From Bradyrhizobium amphicarpaeae (GTDB taxonomy: Bacteria; Pseudomonadota; Alphaproteobacteria; Rhizobiales; Xanthobacteraceae): DNA of 64,000 bases. The stretch is from assembly GCF_002266435.3 (NCBI RefSeq), contig NZ_CP029426.2:310001-374000 (forward strand), given 5' to 3'. The notes under the pieces are model-generated. The model saw only the letters and a list, made by a program, of their open reading frames with translations. It was not told where the DNA came from and did no database searches. Position numbers and translations under genes: made by a program. This document shows positions 17,301 to 26,766 of the stretch, in pieces (the first letter of the stretch is position 1; the number at the start of each line of letters is the position of its first letter).

Positions 17301-17785
17301 CACAGCGAGACCTTGCGGTTCTCGCCGAGGTCGGGACGCGTGTTCGTCACCGCCGCCGCAGCCATCTTCACATAGGAGATCACGGTGCCGGGCGAATCCC
17401 AGAATTCGGCATCGTCGGGCGTGATCTTGAGCACGCGGATGTTGGGGTCTTCAGCGCTGTCCCACCATGCCTTCGCCGGCGTCGAAAACAATTCCTTGAT
17501 CTTGGCGCGGTCGTTGGAGACGACAGCGGTACCCGTCAGCGAAACATATTTCTGGCTGCCCGCATCGGCGAACGACAGGTTGATGGAGGGATTGCGTGCG
17601 ATCTCCTCGTCCTTGTGGCGCCGCGCGTCGGTCAGGAAGAAGATCGTGTTGGCGTCGCGATCGAGAAAAGCGCTCATCGGCCGGGCACGCAGCTTGTCGC
17701 CGTCGCGCGTCACCAGCATCGCGAAGCCGATCTTTTTCATCAGATCCCAGGCGCGGTCCACATCGCCATTATTGTCATTGGCCAT
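17300..17785 (-). CDS. Pyridoxamine 5'-phosphate oxidase-like FMN-binding protein (general stress protein 26 type)
   Basis: 161 residues. The split-barrel flavin-binding domain covers most of the protein: GFAMLVTRDGDKLRARPM, then IFFLTDARRHKDEEI and VSLTGTAVV. Relatives bind FMN or F420 and act in stress or redox reactions; the exact reaction is unknown. The ATG at 17785 was chosen over a longer frame because AGAAGGAG sits eight bases upstream of it. It is coupled to the proline-rich small gene and follows a VOC-family gene on the same strand. Confidence 0.88.
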   Translation of the reverse strand: MANDNNGDVDRAWDLMKKIGFAMLVTRDGDKLRARPMSAFLDRDANTIFFLTDARRHKDEEIARNPSINLSFADAGSQKYVSLTGTAVVSNDRAKIKELFSTPAKAWWDSAEDPNIRVLKITPDDAEFWDSPGTVISYVKMAAAAVTNTRPDLGENRKVSL

Positions 17786-17851
17786 ATCGTGCTCCTTCTG
17801 CAAGGAACGACAACGACCAGCATGGAACGATGTTCCTGCCGGAACCAAGGC

Positions 17852-18238
17852 CTATGCCGGTGCGTGGCACACGGCCTCGATGTTGTGGCCATCGGGATCG
17901 AGCACGAAAGCGCCGTAGTAGTTCGCATGGTAATGCGGGCGGATGCCGGGCGGGCCGTTGTCCCGGCCGCCGGCCGCGATGGCCGCCTTGTAGAAGGCAT
18001 CGACGGTGGCGCGGTCTTTGGCCGCGATCGCGACATGCACCGGCTTGTTCATGGCGCCTTCGCCGCCGATCCAGAAATCCGGCTTGCCGTCGGCGCCGAA
18101 GCCGGCGGCGGCGGCGTGGCCGGTCTGCTCCGCCGTGACCTCCATGATCAGGACGTAGCCGAGCGGGGCCAGCGCCTTGGCGTAGAACGCCTTGGCGCGC
18201 TCATAGTCGGAGACTGAGAAACCCAGATGGTCGATCAT
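17852..18238 (-). CDS. Glyoxalase/VOC-superfamily protein
   Basis: 128 residues with one VOC fold made of two beta-alpha-beta-beta-beta modules: MIDHLGFSVSDYERAKAFY at the start, and YGAFVLDPDGHNIEAVCH at the end carrying the usual metal-site Glu. His4 and this Glu are probable metal ligands. Such proteins include glyoxalases, dioxygenases and fosfomycin-resistance enzymes; the substrate here is unknown. A strong AAGGAGG precedes the ATG by five bases. It is followed on the same strand by the PNPOx-like gene after 66 bases. Confidence 0.87.
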   Translation of the reverse strand: MIDHLGFSVSDYERAKAFYAKALAPLGYVLIMEVTAEQTGHAAAAGFGADGKPDFWIGGEGAMNKPVHVAIAAKDRATVDAFYKAAIAAGGRDNGPPGIRPHYHANYYGAFVLDPDGHNIEAVCHAPA

Positions 18239-18258
18239 CGCAACCTCCTTCGTCCTTG

Positions 18259-19113
18259 TCAGCGCGAGAGGAACGTATTGCTTCGTGTCCTGCGCGCAAT
18301 CGCGAATCCACGTGCGACCATGTCGGCAATACAATCCTGCTGCCATTCGTTTTGTGACAGATGCTCGATGACGACCGCGCGCGGCCATAGCGCGGGCGGC
18401 GCGTTGCGGAAGAAGCCGATCAGCACGCGGTCCTCGAAACCCTCGACATCGATCTTCAGCGAATCGACTTGGGCAACGCCGGCATCGTCGAGAATGCTTG
18501 TCAGCCGCAGCGACGGCACCTTGATGGCCTCGGCGCTCGCCGGGCCGGTGACGACGTGAGTGGCGCCAAGATTGCCGCAGCTCTCGATCATCAGCTCGCC
18601 GTCGCTGTCGCCGGCCGCAGCCTGTACCAGGCGCACCTGCGCCGTCTTCGACGCGGCGTGATTGAACGAAAGCCGTCCAAACGTCAGCGGATGCGGCTCG
18701 ATCGCGACCACCTTGCCCTTGGTGCCGACCTGCCGCGCCATCACCAGCGCAAACGTGCCGACATTGGCGCCGACGTCCACGAAGGTGCCGCCCGCCGGGG
18801 TGTGCCGGCGCAGAAAATCGAGCTCGTCGAGATTGTAATCGGGATTGAACAGCGCGCCGCGTTCGGTCGCGCTGCCCTGATGATAGAAGCGGAACGATGC
18901 GCCCTGATATTGCACGTCGAGCGGGCCGTCGCCCAGCACATTGACCAGCCGCGACATCCATGGCCGGAACGCGCCGCGCTTCAGCCCCGACCGCTGCGCG
19001 AGGCGAACGATCGCAGCCTGCGCCGCATTGGGCGCAAACGCGCCGAACGGCGCGGTTGAAAGGGCATTGTCGGTCGTCAAGCAGGCGATCCTCGTTGCAA
19101 GCGGCGCATGCAT
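18259..19113 (-). CDS. FkbM-family SAM-dependent methyltransferase
   Basis: 284 residues from the ATG at 19113. The SAM-binding motif is FVDVGANVGTFALVMA, with the acidic IEPHP strand after it and the family-specific IDVEGFEDRVL further on. FkbM enzymes methylate hydroxyl groups of sugars or polyketides; in rhizobia they often act on surface glycans. A longer frame adds 19 residues but has no better start. It lies 53 bases downstream of the BacA-like transporter gene on the same strand and may be cotranscribed. Confidence 0.85.
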   Translation of the reverse strand: MHAPLATRIACLTTDNALSTAPFGAFAPNAAQAAIVRLAQRSGLKRGAFRPWMSRLVNVLGDGPLDVQYQGASFRFYHQGSATERGALFNPDYNLDELDFLRRHTPAGGTFVDVGANVGTFALVMARQVGTKGKVVAIEPHPLTFGRLSFNHAASKTAQVRLVQAAAGDSDGELMIESCGNLGATHVVTGPASAEAIKVPSLRLTSILDDAGVAQVDSLKIDVEGFEDRVLIGFFRNAPPALWPRAVVIEHLSQNEWQQDCIADMVARGFAIARRTRSNTFLSR

Positions 19114-19166
19114 AGCCGGTTTTGCCGAGGACTCCAACGTCGTGGGAAAAGAATGTAGCCCGGATT

Positions 19167-21113
19167 TCACGCCGCTTTCTTCCGCTGCCGCAGAAATCGC
19201 CCGAGCAGCTTGCGCTTGCCCTTGCGTGGGATCAGCTCGATGTCGCTGACGAGCTTGGCGCCGCCCTTACGGCGCTCCAGCACGATCTTGCGGCTGTGGA
19301 AGGCTTCCAGCTCGACGCGATGCGCGACGCTGACGATGGTCGCCTTCGGCAGTTCGTCCGTCACCATCTTCATCATCTTGTCCTGGCTCTTCTCGTCGAG
19401 CGCAGAGGTGGCTTCGTCCAGCACGACGATGTCGGGGCTGTGCAGCAGCAATCGCGCGAAGGCGAGGCGCTGTTTCTCGCCGCCCGACAGGGTCTGGTCC
19501 CAGGGCGCATCCTCCTCGATCTTCTCCTTGAGATGATCGAGCCCGACCTTGTGCAGGGCCCCGCCGATTTCCTCGACGGTCCAGTCGTCTTCGGCTCCGG
19601 GATAGGCAACGGCGCGGCGCAAGGATCCGGACGGCACGTAGGGCCGTTGCGGCAGCATGAACAGGCGCCGGTCGGGATGAAAGTTGACGCTGCCGCCGCC
19701 CCATGGCCACAGGCCCGCGATCGCGCGCACCAGCGTGCTCTTGCCGGTGCCGGATTCGCCGGCGACCAGCAGACGTTCGCCGGCCTCGATCACCACTTCG
19801 GTCTCGCCGACCACGGCGGTGCCGTCGTCGAGCGTGACAGAGAGATCCTTCATCTCCAGCATCGCTTCGTTGCTGGTCTCGCCGCGCTTGATGCGGCCGA
19901 GGCCGTCGCCCTGCTCGGCGCGTTCGAGGCCGTCGAGCGACATCATCAGCGAGGCGATGCGGCGCGCGCAGGCGTTCCAGTCGGCCAGCCGCGGATAATT
20001 GTCGACCAGCCAGCCGAACGCGCTCTGCACGATGGTGAAGGCGGAGGCCGCCTGCATCACCTGACCCAGCGTCATGCTGCCGTCGAGAAATTTCGGCGCG
20101 CAAAGCAAAAGCGGCACGACCGGCGCAACCAGGCTCGACCCCTGCGACACCAGCGTGGTGCGCATGTGCTGGCCGGCGAGCCGCGCCCATTGTCGCAGCA
20201 CGTTGGTGAAGTTGCGGTCGATGCCGTCGCGCTCTTCCTCCTCGCCGCCGAGCAGCGCAATGCTCTCGCCGTTCTCGCGCACGCGTGTCAACGTGTAGCA
20301 AAAGTCGGCTTCCGCCTGGTTTTTGTCCTCGGACACCTGCACGAACTGGCGTCCGATCACCAGAATCGAGCCCGAAGCGATCGCGGCATAGAGCATCGCG
20401 GCGATCACGAGGAAGCCGGGAATGGTGAGCGTCGTGCCACTGATCGTGACGGTGAGCGCACCGCCGATGGTCCAGAGCACGACGATGAAGGTCGCGGCCG
20501 AGAGCATCGCCGAGGTCACGCCGGCGAGGAAATCGACCGGCGAGTCGGTCGAGATGCGCAGATCCTCGGCAATCCGGTATTCTGGATTCTTGTGGTCGCC
20601 GCCGACGAGGTTGAGCTGGTAGTAGCGACCGTTCTTGAGCCAGCGCGTCAGCACGCTGTTGGTCAGCCAGGCGCGCCACCGCCGCTGGATTCCCATTCGT
20701 GCGAAGACTTGGGCGACGCCGAGCACGATGCTGCCGATCGCGAGCGGGAAGAAGATCGCGGTGAGATGGAAGACGGTCGCAGCCTCACGCTTCTCGATCG
20801 CGTCGAAGATCGCCCGATTCCAGACGTTGATGCCGTACTGGAAGGCGACGGTGAGAACGATCAGGAGGCCAAGGCCCAGCGAGAATGGCCAGGCGAGACG
20901 GTCGCCCTTGCGGCCCCAGAAACCGCGCGCGCTGATCCAGAAGCGCGTCAGCAGGTAATCCTTGCGCGCCTGCTCGGCCTCTTCGGGCGAGAGCTTGGGG
21001 TCGGGCTCGACCAGTTCGGGCGGCGGAGGACTGACTTCGTCGCCGCTCTCGCCTTCGATCTTGACGATGGGCGGTTTCCCGCCCCGTTCACGCTTACCGG
21101 CCAGCTTGTTCAT
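19167..21113 (-). CDS. BacA/SbmA-like ABC transporter with fused ATPase (BclA/YddA type)
   Basis: 648 residues. A charged N-terminus (1-60) is followed by a membrane domain with about six helices (85-400) and an ATPase domain (about 430-620): Walker A GESGTGKSTL, signature LSGGEKQRLAF, Walker B DIVVLDEATSALDE. The membrane part resembles SbmA/BacA, which import peptides or export fatty-acid-linked substrates; Bradyrhizobium BclA has this fused layout and protects against plant NCR peptides. Bradyrhizobium genomes carry several paralogues, so I give no symbol. The next gene encodes an FkbM methyltransferase. Confidence 0.87.
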   Translation of the reverse strand: MNKLAGKRERGGKPPIVKIEGESGDEVSPPPPELVEPDPKLSPEEAEQARKDYLLTRFWISARGFWGRKGDRLAWPFSLGLGLLIVLTVAFQYGINVWNRAIFDAIEKREAATVFHLTAIFFPLAIGSIVLGVAQVFARMGIQRRWRAWLTNSVLTRWLKNGRYYQLNLVGGDHKNPEYRIAEDLRISTDSPVDFLAGVTSAMLSAATFIVVLWTIGGALTVTISGTTLTIPGFLVIAAMLYAAIASGSILVIGRQFVQVSEDKNQAEADFCYTLTRVRENGESIALLGGEEEERDGIDRNFTNVLRQWARLAGQHMRTTLVSQGSSLVAPVVPLLLCAPKFLDGSMTLGQVMQAASAFTIVQSAFGWLVDNYPRLADWNACARRIASLMMSLDGLERAEQGDGLGRIKRGETSNEAMLEMKDLSVTLDDGTAVVGETEVVIEAGERLLVAGESGTGKSTLVRAIAGLWPWGGGSVNFHPDRRLFMLPQRPYVPSGSLRRAVAYPGAEDDWTVEEIGGALHKVGLDHLKEKIEEDAPWDQTLSGGEKQRLAFARLLLHSPDIVVLDEATSALDEKSQDKMMKMVTDELPKATIVSVAHRVELEAFHSRKIVLERRKGGAKLVSDIELIPRKGKRKLLGRFLRQRKKAA

Positions 21114-21316
21114 GCGCGGACAACGCGATGGAACTCGGCGGGTTCCATTGAGTTCCCGAGGGACAAAAGGCGGTGTTCAGGCGTCGTGCTGGTCCCGCAT
21201 TGCGCGCGCCGTCTTCTCACCAATGATGGCGCAAGGCGCCATCGTATTCACCGCCCCCGCCCGGCATCAAGCGTATCGCCGAGCATCACTAGCCGCCGGC
21301 TGCGCGTAACTCCAGA

Positions 21317-22099
21317 TCAGATCTGGCGCTCGACCATCTTGAGCTTGAGCTCGGCGATGGCTTCGGCCGGATTGAGACCCTTCGGGCAGGCCTTGGCGCA
21401 GTTCATGATGGTGTGGCAGCGATACAGCCGGAACGGATCCTCGAGATTGTCGAGCCGCTCGCCGGTCGCTTCGTCGCGCGAATCGGACACCCAGCGGTTG
21501 GCCTGCAGCAGCGCGGCGGGGCCGAGATAACGTTCGCTGTTCCACCAATAGCTCGGGCACGAGGTCGAGCAGCAGGCGCACAGGATGCACTCGTAGAGGC
21601 CGTCGAGCTTCTCGCGATCCTCGTGGCTCTGCTTCCATTCCTTCTGCGGCGTCGGCGAGGTCGTCTTCAGCCACGGCTCGACGGAAGCGTATTGCGCGTA
21701 GAAATTGGTGAGGTCGGGGACGAGGTCCTTCACGACCGGCTGGTGCGGCAGCGGATTGATCTTCACCGCGCCGTCCTTCACGTCGTGCATCGAGCGGGTG
21801 CAGGCCAGCGTGTTCTGGCCGTCGATGTTCATGGCGCAGGAGCCGCAGACGCCTTCGCGGCAGGAGCGGCGGAAGGTCAACGACGGGTCGATGTGGTTCT
21901 TGATCCAGATCAGGCCGTCCAGCACCATCGGACCGCAATCATTGGTGTCGACGTAATAGGTGTCGACGCTCGGATTCTTTCCGTCGTCCGGATTCCAGCG
22001 ATAGACGCGAAACTCGCGGGTCTCGGTCGCGCCCGCGGGCTTCGGCCAGGTCTTGCCGCCAGTGATCTTGGAGTTCTTCGGAAGTGCGAATTCAACCAT
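21317..22099 (-). CDS. sdhB: Succinate dehydrogenase iron-sulfur subunit
   Basis: 260 residues. It carries electrons from FAD to quinone in complex II. The [2Fe-2S] site is in [22 protein letters not shown]; the [4Fe-4S] and [3Fe-4S] ligands are in [12 protein letters not shown] and [17 protein letters not shown]. It is the last gene of sdhCDAB. An R2 repeat fills most of the 103-base gap from sdhA. Confidence 0.97.
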   Translation of the reverse strand: MVEFALPKNSKITGGKTWPKPAGATETREFRVYRWNPDDGKNPSVDTYYVDTNDCGPMVLDGLIWIKNHIDPSLTFRRSCREGVCGSCAMNIDGQNTLACTRSMHDVKDGAVKINPLPHQPVVKDLVPDLTNFYAQYASVEPWLKTTSPTPQKEWKQSHEDREKLDGLYECILCACCSTSCPSYWWNSERYLGPAALLQANRWVSDSRDEATGERLDNLEDPFRLYRCHTIMNCAKACPKGLNPAEAIAELKLKMVERQI

Positions 22100-22121
22100 A
22101 AGTCCTGCCTCTGGTTTCTTC

Positions 22122-22194
22122 CGTCATTGCCGGGCCTGACCCGGCAATCCATCTCTTCGAAAGATGGATGCGCGGGTCAAGCCCGCGCATGACG
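22122..22194. repeat. Palindromic repeat, family R2, copy 2, inside the sdh operon
   Basis: Arms GCCGGGCCTGACCCGGC and GCGCGGGTCAAGCCCGCGC surround ATCTCTTCGAAAGAT, with outer ends CGTCATTG and GCATGACG. The element lies between sdhA and sdhB, so the transcript should carry stable hairpins there. Confidence 0.88.
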
Positions 22195-22202
22195 AGTCCT
22201 GA

Positions 22203-24053
22203 TCAATACACGCGCGCCTTGGGCGGGATGTACTGCACGTCGTTGGTCATGGTGTAGTCGTGAACCGGACGATACTCGATCTTGACCTTGCCGGAGTCCT
22301 CCAGCCAGGCCAGCGTGTGCTTCATCCAGTTCTTGTCGTCGCGATCGGAGAAGTCCTCGCGCGCATGCGCGCCGCGGCTCTCGGTGCGATTGGCGGCCGA
22401 GTTCATCGTCACCACCGCCTGCGAGATCAGATTGTCGAATTCCAGCGTCTCGATCAGGTCGGAATTCCACACCAGCGAGCGGTCGGACACGGCAATGTCG
22501 GTGATGCCGCTGTGGACCTTCTCGATCAGGTTCTGGCCTTCGCTCAGCACTTCGCCGGTGCGGAACACCGCGCAATTGGTCTGCATCACGTTCTGCATGC
22601 CTTCGCGCAGTTTCGCGGTCGGCGTGCCGCCGGAGGCGTAGCGGTAATGGTCGAGGCGACCGAGCGCGAGATCCGACGAGTTCGCCGGCAGCTCGGGTTG
22701 CTTGGCGTTCGGCGTCAGCTTCTCGGCGAGACGCAGCGCCGCGGCGCGGCCGAACACGACGAGATCGATCAGCGAGTTGGAGCCGAGCCGGTTGGCGCCG
22801 TGCACCGAGACGCAGGCGGCTTCGCCGATCGCCATCAGGCCGGGGATGATGGCGTTGTCGTCGCCGTCACGCTTGGTCAGCACCTCGCCGTGATAGTTGG
22901 TGGGGATGCCGCCCATGTTGTAGTGCACGGTCGGCACGATCGGGATCGGCTCGCGCGTCACGTCGACATTGGCGAAGATCTTCGCGGATTCGGAGATGCC
23001 CGGCAGGCGCTCGGCCAGAACGGCGGGATCGAGATGGTCGAGATGCAGGAAGATGTGGTCCTTCTTCTTGCCGACGCCGCGTCCCTCGCGGATCTCGATG
23101 GTCATCGCGCGCGAGACGACGTCGCGCGAGGCGAGGTCCTTGGCCGACGGCGCATAGCGCTCCATGAAGCGCTCGCCCTCGGAGTTGACGAGATAGCCGC
23201 CTTCGCCGCGCGCGCCCTCGGTGACGAGACAGCCCGAGCCGTAGATGCCGGTCGGGTGGAACTGCACGAACTCCATGTCCTGCATCGGCAGGCCGGCGCG
23301 CAGCACCATGCCGCCGCCGTCGCCGGTGCAGGTGTGGGCCGAGGTGCAGGAGGCGTAGGCGCGGCCGTAGCCGCCGGTCGCCAGGATCACGGTCTGGGCG
23401 CGGAAGCGGTGCAGCGTACCGTCGTCGAGCTTGAGCGCGATGACGCCGCGGCAGGTGCCCTGGTCGTCCATGATCAGGTCGATGGCGAAGAACTCGATGA
23501 AGAACTCGGCGGCGTGGCGCAGCGACTGGCCGTACATCGTGTGCAGCATGGCGTGACCGGTGCGATCGGCGGCGGCGCAGGTGCGCTGCGCCTGGCCCTT
23601 GCCGAAGTCCATGGTCATGCCGCCGAACGGGCGCTGGTAGATCTTGCCGTCCTCGGTGCGCGAGAACGGCACGCCCCAATGCTCGAGTTCGTAGACCGCG
23701 TCGGGCGCGTTGCGCACCATGTATTCGATCGCGTCCTGGTCGCCGAGCCAGTCCGACCCCTTCACGGTGTCGTACATGTGCCAGCGCCAGTCGTCCTTGT
23801 GCATGTTGCCGAGCGAGGCCGAGATGCCGCCCTGCGCCGCGACCGTGTGCGAGCGGGTCGGGAACACCTTGGTGATGCAGGCCGTCTTCAGGCCGGCTTC
23901 GCTGCAGCCGACCACGGCGCGGAGGCCCGCGCCGCCGGCACCGACCACGACGACGTCATAGGTGTGGTCTTCGATCGGATAGGCTTTCCCGTTGGTGGCG
24001 GGAGCGCCGTTGCCCGTGCCATTCGTTGTGGTGGCCGATGTTCCCGTAGCCAT
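22203..24053 (-). CDS. sdhA: Succinate dehydrogenase flavoprotein subunit
   Basis: 616 residues. It oxidises succinate to fumarate with covalently bound FAD. The FAD dinucleotide motif is [13 protein letters not shown], the FAD-linking His is in [10 protein letters not shown], and the active-site region [11 protein letters not shown] with the RxxxE-type HxxxR regions is complete. The first 25 residues are a Thr/Gly/Asn-rich low-complexity extension not found in E. coli SdhA. sdhD ends three bases upstream. The gene is followed by the R2 repeat and sdhB. Confidence 0.97.
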   Translation of the reverse strand: MATGTSATTTNGTGNGAPATNGKAYPIEDHTYDVVVVGAGGAGLRAVVGCSEAGLKTACITKVFPTRSHTVAAQGGISASLGNMHKDDWRWHMYDTVKGSDWLGDQDAIEYMVRNAPDAVYELEHWGVPFSRTEDGKIYQRPFGGMTMDFGKGQAQRTCAAADRTGHAMLHTMYGQSLRHAAEFFIEFFAIDLIMDDQGTCRGVIALKLDDGTLHRFRAQTVILATGGYGRAYASCTSAHTCTGDGGGMVLRAGLPMQDMEFVQFHPTGIYGSGCLVTEGARGEGGYLVNSEGERFMERYAPSAKDLASRDVVSRAMTIEIREGRGVGKKKDHIFLHLDHLDPAVLAERLPGISESAKIFANVDVTREPIPIVPTVHYNMGGIPTNYHGEVLTKRDGDDNAIIPGLMAIGEAACVSVHGANRLGSNSLIDLVVFGRAAALRLAEKLTPNAKQPELPANSSDLALGRLDHYRYASGGTPTAKLREGMQNVMQTNCAVFRTGEVLSEGQNLIEKVHSGITDIAVSDRSLVWNSDLIETLEFDNLISQAVVTMNSAANRTESRGAHAREDFSDRDDKNWMKHTLAWLEDSGKVKIEYRPVHDYTMTNDVQYIPPKARVY

Positions 24054-24056
24054 GGG

Positions 24057-24461
24057 TTACACTCCGGAGGACAGTTTCAGGATCGCGTAGGTCGAGGCGA
24101 GCGCCACGGCGACCGAGAAGAAATTGTTGAGCATGACCGAGACGAGCTTCAGCTTCTCGTTATGGACGTAGTCCTCGATCACCACCTGCATGCCGATCTT
24201 CATGTGCCAGGCGCTGGCGAAGATGAAGAGGAGCAGGATCACCGCGACGGGAATCGAGCTCAGGGTCTGCGCAACGTAGACCTGGTTGCGGCCGAGCAGC
24301 ATCACGATGATGACCAGCGCCGGGATCATCAGCAGCGTCATGGCGACGCCGGTGATGCGCTGGCGCCAGAAATCGGACGTGCCGGAATGCGCGGCGCCGA
24401 GATTGCGGACGCGGCCGAGCGGGGTGCGCAGGCTGCGCTTCGGCGTATCGGATGCGCTCAT
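24057..24461 (-). CDS. sdhD: Succinate dehydrogenase membrane anchor subunit
   Basis: 134 residues with three transmembrane helices. The typical SGTSDFWRQRITGVAM stretch precedes the first helix, and DYVHNEK lies between helices 2 and 3. With SdhC it forms the heme and quinone site. Its ATG overlaps the sdhC stop (ATGA), and it ends three bases before sdhA. Confidence 0.92.
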   Translation of the reverse strand: MSASDTPKRSLRTPLGRVRNLGAAHSGTSDFWRQRITGVAMTLLMIPALVIIVMLLGRNQVYVAQTLSSIPVAVILLLFIFASAWHMKIGMQVVIEDYVHNEKLKLVSVMLNNFFSVAVALASTYAILKLSSGV

Positions 24462-24856
24462 CGGCCACCTCCGTTCGCATAGGCGACGATCCAGATCAGC
24501 ACCGTCAGCGCGATACCGCCGATCAGTGCGCCCCAGGTTAGCGCTTCCCGCTCATTGGCCTTGAAGCCGTAGCCGAGGTCCCAGATGAAATGCCGGATGC
24601 CGCTGAGCATATGGTGCATCAGCGCCCAGGTGTAGCCGAACACGATCAGCCGCCCGATGATGCTGCCTGCGAAGGCCTGGACGTGCGCGTAGGCGGCAGG
24701 GCCGGAAGCCGCGGCAACCAGCCACCAGACCAGCAGCAGGGTTCCGAAATAGAGAGCAATACCGGTGGCGCGATGGATGATGGACAGAGCCATCGTCAGC
24801 GTCCAGCGGTACACTTGCATGTGCGGCGAGAGTGGTCGTTCGATCCGTGCGGTCAT
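24458..24856 (-). CDS. sdhC: Succinate dehydrogenase cytochrome b556 subunit
   Basis: 132 residues from the ATG at 24856. The family signatures RPLSPHMQVYR and IIHRATGIALY are followed by three helices, with the heme-ligand His in HHMLSGIRHFIWD. The upstream frame is open for 50 further codons but looks like leader sequence. First gene of sdhCDAB; translation is coupled to sdhD. Confidence 0.94.
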   Translation of the reverse strand: MTARIERPLSPHMQVYRWTLTMALSIIHRATGIALYFGTLLLVWWLVAAASGPAAYAHVQAFAGSIIGRLIVFGYTWALMHHMLSGIRHFIWDLGYGFKANEREALTWGALIGGIALTVLIWIVAYANGGGR

Positions 24857-25371
24857 GGGCTTTGATGTTTTATGGCGGCCCGGCAGGGGCGCGCGGGGAT
24901 CGGAAAGGTCGGCTCTATTTACGGAGTCGATTTGGCCTGCGCAATCTCCAAATTGCCATAAATCGAACTGTGATTCAGCTCTAGAGCCTTGATGAAACAA
25001 GGCCAATCAGGGGCTTGGTATACCAGAGCGCCGGTCCGCCAGCTAAACTACGAATAAGAATTCATTGCTTTAGGGGCGCGCGAGGCGCATTGAAAACACT
25101 ATTGGAACGCCTCTAACCCTCCGTCCGGGGCCTGCCGCTCGCTCCGGCTGGTCCGCGCGGCCCCAGTAGCCCTCTCCGCGACCGAGGCGACCCGGACCCC
25201 TGCGCGCCGGCCCTGCCCGCTACGGCCGAGGATATGCGCAGCCCGCAATCCACCCCAGCCGGAACGTCCCGAGCGTCGACCGGGCCAATCAGATCGCCTA
25301 AAGCTGCGAACGCAGCCGTCTTCGAACCCGAATCTCGGAGAAGTTGCGACCGGTCGCCGGGGCAGGTCAGG
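24857..25371. other. 515-base divergent intergenic region between sdhC and the TauE-like gene
   Basis: No gene is supported here. It should hold the sdhC promoter and leader. A short hairpin (GCCTTG-ATGAAA-CAAGGC at 24986-25003) lies about 130 bases before sdhC. The part from about 25100 to 25372 is GC-rich and gives only shadow frames. A tRNA-like D-arm sequence near 25040 did not fold (see rejected). Confidence 0.6.
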
Positions 25372-26232
25372 GTGATTGCAGGACTGGATATCAAGGACAT
25401 CGTCGAGCTCGCGCTGTTGCTGATCGCAACCGGCGCGCTTTCGGGATTCCTGGCCGGCGTGTTCGGCATCGGCGGCGGCGCGATTCTCGTGCCGGTGTTC
25501 TACGAATGCTTCCGCATCGCCGGCGTGCCGCTGGAGGTGCGGATGCCGCTTTGCATCGGCACCTCGCTCGCGGTGATCATCCCGACCTCGATCCGTTCGT
25601 TCCAGGCGCATTACAAGCGCGGCGCCGTCGACTTGGCGATCCTGCGGGTCTGGTGGCTGCCGATCGTGATCGGCGTCGTCTCGGGGAGCGTCGTCGCGCG
25701 CTATGCGCCGGAGCGGCTGTTCAAGATCGTGTTCGTCTGCGTCGCCTATTCGGCGGCGGCGCGACTGATCTTCGCGCGCGAAGGCTGGAAGTTCGGTGAC
25801 GACCTGCCGAAGGGCCCGCTGATGCGCGTCTACGGCTTCTGTGTCGGCATCCTCTCGACCCTGATGGGCATCGGCGGCGGCCTGTTCTCGAATCTGCTGA
25901 TGACGTTCTACGGCCGCCCGATCCATCAGGCGGTGGCAACATCGTCGGCGCTTGCGGTCTTGATCTCGATCCCCGGCGCGCTCGGCTACATCTATGCCGG
26001 CTGGCCGGCGGCGGCGAACTATCCGGCCGTTGCAGCGCTGCAAGTGCCGTTCGCGCTCGGCTACGTCTCGCTGATCGGCGCCGTGCTGGTGATGCCGATG
26101 AGCCTCGTCACCGCGCCGCTGGGCGTGCGGGCCGCGCATGCGATGTCGAAGCGGACGCTGGAGGTGGCGTTCGGCTGCTATCTATTTGTCGTTGGCAGCC
26201 GATTCGTGCTGAGCTTGGTCGGCGGACACTAA
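25372..26232 (+). CDS. TauE/SafE-family sulfite or organic anion exporter
   Basis: 286 residues if the GTG at 25372 is the start. The in-frame upstream codons from 25234 encode arginine- and serine-rich sequence unlike a membrane protein, and CAGGTCAGG precedes the GTG. Eight or so hydrophobic segments contain the family's glycine-rich turns GVFGIGGGAILVPVF and STLMGIGGGLFSNLLM. The family moves sulfite, sulfoacetate or related anions across the inner membrane; the substrate is unknown. Its end overlaps the convergent DUF3658-like gene by four bases. Confidence 0.85.
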   Translation: MIAGLDIKDIVELALLLIATGALSGFLAGVFGIGGGAILVPVFYECFRIAGVPLEVRMPLCIGTSLAVIIPTSIRSFQAHYKRGAVDLAILRVWWLPIVIGVVSGSVVARYAPERLFKIVFVCVAYSAAARLIFAREGWKFGDDLPKGPLMRVYGFCVGILSTLMGIGGGLFSNLLMTFYGRPIHQAVATSSALAVLISIPGALGYIYAGWPAAANYPAVAALQVPFALGYVSLIGAVLVMPMSLVTAPLGVRAAHAMSKRTLEVAFGCYLFVVGSRFVLSLVGGH

Positions 26233-26738
26233 TTGACCGCCCGGTCCTTCAATCTCACTTCGCTGTGGCCCCACATTTGAAGATTGCCTTGCGCTTCCAG
26301 AAGATCGGCATCGACCAACGCCTGAATGCGGGCTGCAAAGACCTCAAAATCGACAGGAGCCGCTAGCGCTTCTTCTTTTTCGACCCTCTCAACCGCGCGA
26401 TACAGGATCATTGCCACCTTCTGCCATCGTGGCTCCATGACAGAGAAAATGACGCGATCCAAATCGGTCTCCAGCACAGAGGACGGAAGTGAAGCGTCTT
26501 CCCACCGAAGTGTGCCGTGGATGGTGGCAGGCGGTCCCGGCGGTTCAAGGTCGGGAAATCGCTTGTAGATCAGTCGCAGAAGCTCGAATTGCAAATGGAA
26601 AACTGCCGTTACGAGCGGTTCTGCAAATAGCCTTGTGCCGTCATCGCCGACCTCGACGATCGCGGCCTCCGCTCGCCGGAATGCGGCGGCTGCATCGAGC
26701 AGATGCTTGTGTACCTTCTTGGCTTGCTCTCGGTTCAT
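26229..26738 (-). CDS. DUF3658-like protein of unknown function
   Basis: 169 residues, with no membrane or signal segments. The C-terminal part (about 135-165: ARIQALVDADLLEAQGNLQ, then SEVRL) resembles the end of DUF3658 proteins as I remember them. The N-terminal half is helical, with no motif I recognise. GC content looks somewhat lower than neighbours around 26340-26700, which may mean more recent acquisition. It overlaps the end of the convergent TauE-like gene and lies 28 bases upstream of matB's stop side on the same strand. Confidence 0.72.
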   Translation of the reverse strand: MNREQAKKVHKHLLDAAAAFRRAEAAIVEVGDDGTRLFAEPLVTAVFHLQFELLRLIYKRFPDLEPPGPPATIHGTLRWEDASLPSSVLETDLDRVIFSVMEPRWQKVAMILYRAVERVEKEEALAAPVDFEVFAARIQALVDADLLEAQGNLQMWGHSEVRLKDRAVN

Positions 26739-26766
26739 GTCCCCCCATCCCCTTGAGCGATCGCCC

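Noticed and set aside
19122..21530. An 802-codon plus-strand frame
   Set aside because: Antisense to the ABC transporter gene, which has intact Walker and signature motifs.
22260..24482. A 740-codon plus-strand frame
   Set aside because: Antisense to sdhA and sdhD.
24984..25058. A tRNA-like stretch on the minus strand (GTAGTTTAGCTGG resembles a D arm)
   Set aside because: No matching anticodon stem, no TTCGA T-loop and no acceptor stem could be formed.
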